A stretch of 64,000 nt of DNA from Ciborinia camelliae (Eukaryota; Ascomycota; Leotiomycetes; Helotiales; Sclerotiniaceae), in the NCBI GenBank assembly GCA_025890175.1, contig JANPYM010000005.1, forward strand, positions 2,256,166 through 2,320,165, read 5' to 3'. The notes beneath the pieces were generated by a model. The model did not search any database, was not told the DNA's origin, and saw nothing but the letters and a program-made list of their open reading frames with translations. Every line of letters starts with the position of its first letter. Within the stretch, counting starts at the first letter, position 1. Of the stretch, positions 33,499 to 43,264 are shown piece by piece. The position numbers and the translations under genes were made by a program.

Positions 33499-35436
33499 CT
33501 ATGTCTGTGTTTTCTCCTGGCCACCTCCACTTTCCTTCTCATCCACACCCAAGTCGCTCGCTTTCTCTGCATCATCACCATCACTTCTATTAACATAAGC
33601 CGAGGGATCCTTCTTATCTACTTCCTTCATCTTATTATTACTAGGAGCTTCTAACTTATCCCAAATGCTCGAGGCATCTGTAGAGCTTCTGGTTTGAAAG
33701 TATTTTTTGGCTGGGTGATTTAATGGGGCCTCGACATTTGCCCCGGGGACAAATCTTTTAAAGCCTTTTCTGGTTGCATCCATGAGATCTAAATATTCGA
33801 GTCTCTGTTCTTTAATCTCCAGTTTCCTTGCGGCTATTTCTTTTGCCACTCTAAGTCGCGCTGCCGCTTTCGCAGACTCTTCTTTGTTAGCTGCAATAGC
33901 TCTTGCCGAGTCACTTGCTCTTTCCTTCACAATTTTGGCGTACTTCTCATGGGTAGGAGTCATGCCCCTTCCATATTTTATGATCCAACCATTGTCCAAG
34001 TCAATATTTGTGGCATAACCGAGATCGACGCACTGCAACATATATGGACGTACGTCTGGTGCTCTGACTACTGCCCATAATAAGTTTTGCAATAGAATAT
34101 GACGAGTCAATGTGGGGTCGATGGATTGAACAACTGCACAAGCTTCCTCAAATAAGAGTATGGCTTCTGTCACTCGTTCTTCAGTTGAGAATATTTCGCC
34201 CATCATACAATTGAACGCAACACAGAGAGGATAAATGACACATCGGGCTAGCAGTTTCTTGAGTTTATATCTTTCGAGAATAGCCCTGCTCCTTGTTACC
34301 GCGCCAAGTGAAGGTGTGTTGAGTACCCTTCCAACAAGATACTTAATTTCTTCCTCTCTCTTCTCCACCTGACCTGGAGTCTGACTATCATCATTAGTTC
34401 GTGCAAGTGGTCCTACTGAGAGTTGTGCTCTGACTAATGAAACAGAGCGGGGTGAGTCCCAAAACCCTTCCATGGCCGTTTCGCTCATATACATTCCACT
34501 GGCACAATCGACGAAATTTGGTCGCTTTGATACATCGGGAAATACCATGTCGCACAGGGTTTGGACAAGACCAGGATTGTTTCCGATTACCATAACCGTA
34601 GAAGAGGAATGAAGTCTGTGTTTGATATTTTTGAAAAATTCCATCAGACACCCAGACCGTTCAGCGTAGATCAAGTTATCAATAGGTTCAGTATTGGTTT
34701 TGGCCAGGTAAGTTACAGGCACAGCCTCGATATCTGACTCCTTTGGCGCTGCCCGGATTTCTCCTACCCGTTCTTGAACTACATCGATCTCCATCTTTCT
34801 TGAGTCACAAAGTAATGTGTTTAATTGAAGAAAGTAAGATAAATAATAAACTTTGATCTCTGAGATTGGCATCTTTGACGGTTTCTTCCCCTCCTTCTTC
34901 TTCGCGTCAGGGATAGATCCAGTCTCTACTAGCGAAGGTAAATCATCGACTGAAAAATCGTCTTCATCCGGACCGGTATTCAACAATAGACGTTGGAACC
35001 CTAGGAGTTTGGCAGGAGGATATGTTTGCTCGGGAAAAGAGGAGTCCATTGAGAAAGGCAGAACTTCTATGTCGACAGCTCCTACCATAGTTGTAGCAAC
35101 GCCATTTTGGATGATTTGAAGCACGCCATTAGTGTCCACATAATGTTGAAGATAATTGTTTGTGGGTACCATTAAGGTTATTGGATTTTTCTTAGGATTT
35201 GCTGATTGAGCGAGACCATTGGCAATAATCGTCTGCAGCCTGTTTGCACCAGCAATATGTATACGTCTTCCACGTCTTCCACGTCGAGTTGTAGAATTGT
35301 CTCGTGACTGTTGTTGATATTGTTGATACAATCGTTTTCCAGATTGTCGAACGTGGACAATTGAGGTTAAAGGCTTTGAAAGCGGCCCAGCCCTCCAGAG
35401 GGTTTTAGATGCGAGGAACATGATGAATTCACCCAA
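33499..35436 (-). CDS. mitochondrial ketopantoate-reductase-fold protein, probably non-catalytic
   Basis: One 645-codon frame. From the second Met (35421) the N-terminus is basic, Ser-rich and free of acids (MFLASKTLWRAGPLSKPLTS), a likely mitochondrial presequence. The N-terminal domain RIHIAGANRLQTIIANGLA ... NPITLMVP aligns with the Rossmann start of PanE/ApbA enzymes. PIDNLIYAERSG and IKHRLHSSSTVMVIGNNPGL align with the NLIVTTKA and QNGMG regions, and LKKLLARCVIYPLCVAF with the catalytic K-x3-N-x3-N helix. The second and third dinucleotide-binding glycines and both helix asparagines are replaced (Arg and Tyr). The family includes fungal Cbs2-like translational activators, so a mitochondrial regulatory role is possible but inferred. 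A Lys/Glu-rich tail (about 515-645) follows. A 57-nt in-frame GT-AG stretch at 34797-34853 could be an intron. Confidence 0.68.
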   Translation of the reverse strand: MGEFIMFLASKTLWRAGPLSKPLTSIVHVRQSGKRLYQQYQQQSRDNSTTRRGRRGRRIHIAGANRLQTIIANGLAQSANPKKNPITLMVPTNNYLQHYVDTNGVLQIIQNGVATTMVGAVDIEVLPFSMDSSFPEQTYPPAKLLGFQRLLLNTGPDEDDFSVDDLPSLVETGSIPDAKKKEGKKPSKMPISEIKVYYLSYFLQLNTLLCDSRKMEIDVVQERVGEIRAAPKESDIEAVPVTYLAKTNTEPIDNLIYAERSGCLMEFFKNIKHRLHSSSTVMVIGNNPGLVQTLCDMVFPDVSKRPNFVDCASGMYMSETAMEGFWDSPRSVSLVRAQLSVGPLARTNDDSQTPGQVEKREEEIKYLVGRVLNTPSLGAVTRSRAILERYKLKKLLARCVIYPLCVAFNCMMGEIFSTEERVTEAILLFEEACAVVQSIDPTLTRHILLQNLLWAVVRAPDVRPYMLQCVDLGYATNIDLDNGWIIKYGRGMTPTHEKYAKIVKERASDSARAIAANKEESAKAAARLRVAKEIAARKLEIKEQRLEYLDLMDATRKGFKRFVPGANVEAPLNHPAKKYFQTRSSTDASSIWDKLEAPSNNKMKEVDKKDPSAYVNRSDGDDAEKASDLGVDEKESGGGQEKTQT

Positions 35437-35515
35437 TTGGAGGTAGGGCCGTTATCAATGGAAGCGTTGGAGGGTTGAAACGCAACCTAAGCCTTTGGTC
35501 TTTTGTTGACTAGAA

Positions 35516-35660
35516 GTTGAAGGTAAGGTAGATTGAAGGTAAGGTAGATTGAAGGAAAGGTAGATTGAAGGTAAGGTAGATTGAAGGTAAGGTAGATTGA
35601 AGGTAAGGTAGATTGAAGGAAAGGTAGATTGAGTAAGGTAGTAGATTGAAGGTAGAAGGT
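35516..35660. repeat. 16-bp minisatellite GAAGGTAAGGTAGATT
   Basis: About eight copies lie in tandem just upstream of the ketopantoate-reductase-like gene, with GGAAAGG variants. They decay into GGTAAGGTA runs and an inverted TACCTTACCGTACCG stretch at about 35671-35690. Confidence 0.88.
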
Positions 35661-35790
35661 AAGGTATATCTACCTTACCGTACCGTACCGTATCTAACTA
35701 GGTACCCCGCCTCTCCCGCACCAATCTATCATGCCTTGGGCACTATTGCATATATGGGTAAAACGTGATAATATTTGAGCGCACCCTCTA

Positions 35791-36390
35791 TCACCAGAAA
35801 TGAAAAGACATCTGGAGATTATCAATTGAGCGCAGCAAAAAGGGCTCTGGAGTTTGACTCACAAAGTTGGAAAACAGTGGTTGCAGATCTAAGGTAGTGC
35901 CATCGGAAGGGAAATGCGAAAAGAAGTCGTTGACAGCGAGTGCCAGTGTCGGAAAATGCACAATATTGCTGGTATGATATATGTTTTTGAGAAGTTCTCT
36001 AGAATGTTTCCATGCATCGCCATCAGAAGTGAGAATTCCCTTTCCGCAAAATACATACATGCCGGGATATCGTAGTGGCCCTACACCCCATACTTTGTTG
36101 CCAGTAGGGCTCAAGATAGCATGGACATTTTGGGATCGCAGGTGTTGATCTGTATTTTGCGTAGGAATTTGGTTTGGAATGTTTTGCCATACCGATGATG
36201 ATGTCGTTCAATAGAAGGGACATCAAAATAAGTTCCTAAGGTATAATCTAATCGGATCCTTATGAGGATATTTGACAAGAGGCTCGCAACCTTGTTGATA
36301 GATGACCTTGCGCTCTCTCCAGATAGTAAATAGATAATAAAAGATCAAAACACTAGCACCAGCAAGAGCAGAGTTTATGAGGTGGCCCAT
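35791..36390 (-). pseudogene. truncated, frameshifted cytochrome P450 (CYP52-like) 5' fragment
   Basis: From the ATG at 36390 the frame reads a typical P450 start: a membrane anchor (NSALAGASVLIFYYLFTIW), then RKVIYQQGCEPLVKYPHKDP. It hits a stop after RNLF (about 36230), while the P450-like text resumes in another frame as YFDVPSIERHHHRYGKTF ... KIQINTCDPK. It shifts again near 36120 into VHAILSPTGNKVWGVGPL, CGKGILTSDGDAWKHSREL and FPTLALAVNDFFSHF. The similarity then ends within a GT-AG-flanked segment. Everything after the C-helix (I-helix, ExxR, heme loop) is missing before 35700. At least two frame breaks plus loss of about 300 residues make this a relic. The CYP52/alkane-hydroxylase-like resemblance is from memory. 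Confidence 0.82.
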
Positions 36391-38376
36391 ATCAAACAAT
36401 GAAGAAGCTAGATGTAAATTCTGTGTGTAGTTTGAACTTAAATGAACGGAAAATGAACGGAAATACTATCTACTTTGCTACGCCATATCGCTACGCCGTA
36501 CAAGGAATTTCTAAGGTTGATATTTACTAAAGCATCATTACAAAGGCGATGCTTTTTCGAAGTATCAGCTATGATCAATGCTAAAAGAAGATTTGAAAGA
36601 TAGAGGAAAAAGGTAAATTGATAATAGTTTGAATGTGAATGAAAGCATTGTTAGTCTCACCATAGGGATGGTAAAGGCAAATAATACTATAGTACACTAT
36701 ATATTATATTTCGATTTGTTTTTATAAACTATACTATGGGTTGAATCGTGCGTATATATACCTACATATATAGGTAGGTACATACCACTAGCGCACACGC
36801 TAGTAGTACAATACCCTTATATCATATAATTATCTTGAAAAAAAAAACATTCGCAGACTCTAAATCAGTTAGATTTAAATAGCTATGGTTTCTTTAAGTG
36901 TAAAGTTAGTATATATCTAGATAGTTAAAAGCTTGTTTAAAGACCTTTCTATTGAAACAGGGTCCGCTAAGAAATCCCATAAGTTAATCATTCTTTGAAT
37001 TATTAAGTAGTGCACTGTATACGGGAGAGAAACCGCTCGTTTTATTGCCATTAAAAAGGGGAAGATAATGGGGGGCAAATCACAAATATCTCATGGCATC
37101 CCATGACACTTGAGGCTCAAGGAGTAGGTGAAGTCACCTAAAATCAACGACTAATCCTTCTTTGTACAAAGGAGAATACCCCATGCTACCCCATCTACTC
37201 TTTCCTGTATCTGATATTGCAGCGCTTAAAGCTTAGTTGAAAACGATTGAAAATGGTCCGACACCCTGTTTTGAAATTTGTTCTCAAGCTGCTCCACTAC
37301 AATTCTTTCACCCCACACCACACCACTTCTTCGAAGTTCGAACTTGTTGCTACCCATCCTTGCGACCGAGTAGATACTCCATGGACCGTACAATATCAAT
37401 ACTGAGGAGGCATAAACATGTTAGTTGGTGTTACATCTACCTAGTATCATAGTAGTATGTATGTAGGTACCTAGTAGTATCTACCCTACCTTACCTATTT
37501 ACGAGGCGGATGGATGCCCATCTACTCCGTAAACATGGATAAATGGACGATGGTAGGCTTGCCATCCACTAATAGTTGTTTCCTGCATGTCCAAACTTTC
37601 ATCACCAACAATTGATTATTATATACCTTTCTTTCTTTCATCATCACCCATTTTGCCTATATTTATTCAAAGGTCGGTCTTTTACCCTAATTAGTAACGG
37701 GTCTGAGGTCTAATAACGGCCCCGGATACAAGTCCGGATACAAGGGTCACACAATATTCGGAGCATAGATAAGCTTCCGTTCTTGAGGGATCTCGAAGAT
37801 ACAAGATGAATACCCCTGCCTACGGCTACATCTGTGGCCTAGTCGAGTGTGGAAGTACAAAGCTAACGGTTCATCTGTTTATCCTTGTCAGAAACCTCCT
37901 GCAGGACATAAACAAATTGCATTATTGGATTGCCACTGACCTAAGTATGCCCCCTCATCCTCCAAAGAGAATTAGTTGAGACATATGTTTAGAACCGACG
38001 GCATGGTACATTATGCTTTCTTTGTAATAAATGGTAGGATGACTGGATGGGAGGTGATACAGAAAGCTTGAAGCTCTACCAAGCGGCTATTCTGGCGCTC
38101 GGCAGACCTTCAGGACTTTTCTTTTTAGATGATATTATATCTTTACAATATGTTTGTTTCCCCCATATTTGATCCACGGAGCCTTTCATGACAGACATCG
38201 CACTTTTACCCTACCAAGTCTGGTCGACCTGTACGACAAACACGCAAGCTCTACGATATTTGAACATTTGAACTCAAGACTCAAGGCCAAAAGTTTCTAT
38301 CAGTACTACCTATGGTTTCAAACCTGTACTTTACGGCTTCATGATCATTCTTCTCACCATCCGATTCACTCAAAAC
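36391..38376. other. intergenic region, no gene seen
   Basis: Two kb upstream of the cysteine-rich membrane protein gene. It contains AT-rich runs (36670-36760), GTAGG tetramers near 36770 and 37460, and no frame with recognisable similarity. An upstream 107-codon frame at 38154-38477 overlaps the true gene in another frame. Confidence 0.55.
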
Positions 38377-40059
38377 ATGGCCTGGTTTCTGGTTTCGTTT
38401 GGACTGTTATGTTTCATCACCAATATCGCGACCGCCTTGATGGTTACACCGGATTCACCATGCATGTCGTTGTGTAGTGATGGTCAGGGCTCAAACAGTA
38501 TCGATGGAAGTGAAATCGTCTGCCAAAATAATGATTTCATAACCACTACAGCTGGTCAAAAGCTTAAGTCATGTCTCTCCTGTTTACAGCTGAGTACTGC
38601 GGCTGGCAATGGTCAAAATGATCAACATTGTTTTACATGTAAATTTCATCTCAAAGCTTCACTGGCTGTACATCTAGATATTAATACTCGGCAGATAACA
38701 TTCGCTACACCTTAGCATCGTGTTTATATGGATTTTCCAATGCTACAGATACGATAGCTACACCTTGTTCTACCTCCAAAGCTTGCGGCCCATTACAGTT
38801 AGCAATAGAAAATGGAAATTTCATCCCAAGCAACGAAACAGCTTATGGTTATTGCTCAGCAAACTACAATTCGATTTTGAGTAGCGGCACTTCTGCATGT
38901 ATAAGTTGTCTTCGGAGCGACAATAGCGAGTCATATCTCTCTAACTGTGAGTTCTACCCCCCTAACGTACGAATATCAAATACTAATTAACCTAGTCCTA
39001 GTAGCCCTCCAGGCAGGATGTCACCAACAACCCCCGGACGGAACAATTATCGGTCTCAACGCCTCTGTCTTCTCTCAACACACGATAACCGAAACCTCCC
39101 CGGGCCAAAGCTACAATACCACCGTTACAAACACTACCAGATCCAAAGGCCTTTCCAAAAACTCCATCATCGGTATGTCCATCGGTCTCGGTATTCTCCT
39201 CCTCGTCAGCCTCCTCATAATTTACACCCTATGGCGCAAATCCCTCTCCCTAAAACATCGACGTGCCCGCCATTCCTCTCTTGATGAGCGATACGGTGCT
39301 CTTAATATCACAGCGCCAAATGAAGGTGCATTTGGAAATCCTCAAACTCGATTTAAAACTATTTCTTTAGCTGCTCCTCCACCGGCGAGGAAAGATAACA
39401 ATGCGAATACTACACAACCATTCAACCTCTCAAAATACCCTAGCGATGATGAAAGTATGCATAAAAACGAGACGATCATCCTTCCAGCTTATCAAGCATA
39501 TTATCCCCCTTCACATCCACATCCGCTTTCGAAAGCGGAAGATACTGTGCCGATAATGCTTAATGATGAGTTCTCTTCGCCACATCAGTATCCTCCTTCT
39601 TCCAATGAAGCCACTCCTATTTCCAATCCTCCAAGAACCTTTTCGCCGCCGGCGCATAATCCAGCACGGATGTCGTCGAGGTCTGAAAGTAGGAGTTTTT
39701 ATGATCAACAAAATACGCGATCTAATTCCATTGCGAGGGATATAGATACGGATAAACATGTGAATATGAATATGGAGAATGATGTGACCATTAGTTATGC
39801 GAGGGCCGCGATTGTTGGGACGCAGCATAGTGGGATTAGTAGTGCTTCGGAATCTAGTCCCAGTACGCAGAATATTCAGACTCTGTCAGATAATAACGAA
39901 AAGGGAAGTAGGATAAAAAGTCCTCGGGCAGGAGGAGAGAATCGAGGGATGAGAGAGGGGGGTAGAGAGAAAGAAAGAGAGACGAAGAAAAAGGGGACGA
40001 AGAAGAGGATGTCAGTTATTAATGATCAGGATCAAGATCAATGGCCTGGGGAATTTTGA
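38377..40059 (+). CDS. cysteine-rich single-pass membrane protein (paralogue A)
   Basis: Exons 38377-38638, 38695-38946 and 38996-40059 (introns 56 and 49 nt) give 525 residues. MAWFLVSFGLLCFITNIATA is a signal peptide; an in-frame ATG 12 codons upstream (38341) is an alternative start. The ectodomain to about residue 245 has 13 cysteines and several N-glycosylation sites, with blocks SPCMSLC, EIVCQNNDF, SCLSCLQLST, NIRYTLASCLYGFSNAT and ALQAGCHQQPPDG. One transmembrane helix follows (IIGMSIGLGILLLVSLLIIY), then a basic stop (WRKSLSLKHRRARH) and a ~240-residue Ser/Pro/Lys-rich cytoplasmic tail. The ectodomain matches the product at 41840-43264 at 12 cysteines. I recall similar fungal proteins annotated as LPXTG-domain-containing, without a known function. 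A cell-surface sensor or adhesion role is only an inference from topology. Confidence 0.8.
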
Positions 40060-41839
40060 TGGAAGATAAGGGATGTGATGGTGATGATTATATTATACTC
40101 GAGGTTTTTTATTATTATGTACCTAATATATGGTGTTTATGGATTTTGGCTAGCTACTGATAGCTGGGAAGAGCAGGATTCTCACCAGCTGGATTGAAAA
40201 TTTCCTTGCTTTGGACTGGGACTGGACTTGAACATAGAGGTGGATGTTTGTGCAATACCTATATCAATCTCAATACCTATATCAACCTCAATACCTATAT
40301 CAATCTCAATACCTATATCAATCTCAATACCTATATCAATCTCAATGTTTATAGCGATCTCAATATTTATAGCAATCTCAATGTCTACATCAATCTCAAT
40401 AATATTGAAAAAAAAAACCCAAATAATCCACCATCCATCAATTTATACATACGCAATAGTTTCAATCCCCAAGCCAATTAACCAGACAAACCTTCCCCCA
40501 CCTCTACAATTCTCCAAGTTTGGAGTTCTCAGCCCAGATCCATCAAGTTCCCTAGTGAAACTCCCCAGAAACTATAGTAAGACGGTAAGAAGAACGCAGG
40601 CAGGATGATGAATCACACGGCACGGTACGGATACCGATATGTGCTTATGCGGCGTAGTTTTCCTCCCCTCCATCTCCCCACCCCCAAAATCTATCTGCCT
40701 ATCTATCTAGCTTCCTTATTTGTGATTCAGGCAGAACTCAATCCATGCTATTTTCCTTTCCACAGGGTATGATAAGCCTCGTAGATATCGGTAAACGAAT
40801 AGGAATTCCGGAGCTCTCCTCCGTATTTCTAACTACGAAGTAAGAGATGGAGCTGTTAGGTTGGGGGCCAAGCGCCTCCATCCACAGTTACACAACCCCT
40901 CAGTGCTCACGCACACCTTCAAACCCTATCGTAATATCCGTCCTATCATCGTCCAGCTGGAAGTCCGTTTCTATTACAGACCAGTAATGCTTTTAATATC
41001 CGCGTACAGTAGAAGATTACATCTAAATATGAATCTAAATCTAAAGCAAGGAAATACAATCTAAGAACCTGAACTATTCGAGTAGTACCAGATAGCTTGT
41101 AGGAATGTAACGAGAAAGTTTCTATAACGGGGCATGCCGCATGTCACACAATATTCAGTACAGGAGCCATCTCACATCTAATCATAGCGGGCGGGATCAT
41201 CACAGCATAGTAAAATACAAGTCACCTCATCTACAACTCGCCACCTACATCCATGAAACCTCTCCAGGCTGGCGCTTACACCTCAAACCAGAGAGTGATC
41301 ACACACAAATCGACAATCAAGTACTACACTGGTACGCTCAAAAAATCCATGTCCTTCATCAAATTGAATTATGCACTTTATACGAAAAGAAGGATTCGAG
41401 AATCATAGGTGGTGTGAAAGTTAAGTGATGCAAACAGATTGACTGGTCCTCTATTTTCGTCGAACAAAAAGCCCGAAGAGATGAAAAAAGGTCAAATTTA
41501 ATAGGCCGTTAATTATTATAGTATTCATAATAAGTACCGGGTGAATAGATACTGCAGCGATGTATCTACATACAAATTCTCCATTATATCGATAGAACAC
41601 TGTCCTCTTTTCCTTTTCTCCTTTTTGCTGGAGTCATCCTCCTTTCTTTCCTTTCTTCCGGATTGATTCTTGGAGCTGTGAAGAAAACTCGAGATCGTCG
41701 ATCCCTTCCAATTCAACCAGCCTATCTCATCTCTCGTCGCTAAATGGTATCAAATAAACAATCAAACATATACAAAAAAGTCCCCACTCAAGATAAATAG
41801 ACAAAATACAGCCCGAAAATAACCACAGGATCAAGCAAA
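40060..41839. other. convergent 3' intergenic region between paralogues A and B
   Basis: About 1.8 kb between two facing stop codons. It includes an 18-bp tandem array (listed separately) and a CTATCTATC run at 40694. No supportable gene; a 95-codon frame at 41141-41428 has no recognisable features. Confidence 0.55.
40253..40400. repeat. 18-bp tandem array AATACCTATATCAATCTC
   Basis: About eight copies of an 18-bp unit; the last three drift to ATGTTTATAGCGATCTCA-like forms. The period keeps frames open, so short spurious frames arise here. Confidence 0.88.
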
Positions 41840-43264
41840 CTAAACCGCATCTCCCCTCCTCGCGTCCTCACTCGTGAGGCCTCTCACCTCACCTCGCCCC
41901 CTCCCATATCCTGGATGTCCTAAAACTGGCGCCACATTCTGCAAGTTCTGCAACTCAATCTGATTCCTCTCATTCATCACCTCTTCCTCTTTCTTCCTCC
42001 TCGCCCTCTCCTTCTCCCTCGCCTTAAGTTTCTCCGCCATACTACCTCCCCCTTGTCCAAAACCACTTTTTCGATCCGTAGGCCACTGATCCCCATCCGG
42101 ACTCCTTCCATTTGCATCTGTGGATGCTGTGGCTGGGCTATTATATTGTGAGGAATATGGAGACAAATATACTTTTTCACCCATGGATGTTATGGGACTA
42201 TCTTCGATGGGTGTCATGATAGCTGGTCCGTTGAAATTTCCACCGTGAGGTTGTTGCTGACCCCAATAATTTGGCTGGAGTGGTTTTTGAGAGTTGGGAC
42301 TATCGAAGAAGCCTCCAGAACCGGATGTTACATTTGATACTGCGCTGGTTGCTTCAGTGACGGGGATATGGCCGCCAAGCCCATCGACATCATGTGCATT
42401 TTTCCAAGCTGCGTATCCGGTGTCGAGTTGATGTTGGCGCAGGACTCGACGACGGCGGCGGCGCCCATTGAAGACGATGCAGAATCCGGTTATGAAGAGG
42501 GCAAATACGATTACCCCTACTGCGACACCAATTCGTCCGTTGAGGGAGAGGCCGGGGTAGGCTTGACCGGCTACGGCAGAGGGAGTGGGAGATGTCATGT
42601 TAAGTTGAGTGGTGGAGAAGGGTGAGCCTTGAAAAGATAATGTCGAGCCTGGTGCAGGTTGTTGAGCACAGGCTCCATAGAGCAGAGTGTAGAAGTTGTT
42701 CAAATAGTATGTTGCCGTGGAGATCTTGAGACAGTTCTGACATTCCAAGATTTGATTCGTAGCGATATCTGGGCAGTAGTCATACTCAGCAATGCCAGAC
42801 GTTGTCAAATTTCCGTACTCGATGGCATTCTTCATAGGAGCGCATGATAGGGACGTTATACATGGCGTATCTTCCACCTCTGTATTGTTTGGGAAACCGA
42901 AGAGACACCAACTAATGGCATATCTCAAATTATCTATACACCCAAAATATTAGACACATCTCCACAAATAGATTTGAGGAAAGAAGAACGAACATAAGCC
43001 CCATTCCAGGTCCGTCTGATTTGTTGAAGGATCAACAAATGTACTCGTCAATTGACAACCCACACAACCTGAATATGTTGTTCCAACTAAGCTTGTATAG
43101 CCAGTATCCTGACACACGATATCATCATCCCCAGAGGTTGATCCTAAAACATTGCCGCATTTCGCTGCACATGGTGAATTCGATAGAGCTTTCAATGCGC
43201 TTGTGAATTGTAAGAAGGATGCGAGGAGGAAGAGGCTCGGAGGTAATATTATCGAAGGCCGCAT
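41840..43264 (-). CDS. cysteine-rich single-pass membrane protein (paralogue B)
   Basis: Exons 42994-43264 and 41840-42933 (60-nt intron) give 454 residues. MRPSIILPPSLFLLASFLQF is a signal peptide. The ectodomain has 12 cysteines in blocks SPCAAKCGN, DDIVCQDTGY, GCVGCQLTST, NLRYAISWCLFGFPNNT, TPCITSLSCAPMKNAIEYGN, ECQNCLKIS and LLYGACAQQPAPGS. A single membrane helix (IGVAVGVIVFALFITGFCIV) is followed by GRRRRRRVLRQ as a stop-transfer signal. The cytoplasmic tail is Gly/Ser/Pro-rich with a charged helix (AEKLKAREKERARRKKEEEV). The intron lies at the same place (before the N(I/L)RY block) as intron 1 of paralogue A. B lacks A's second intron. Function unknown; same fungal LPXTG-domain-annotated family as A, from memory. 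Confidence 0.82.
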
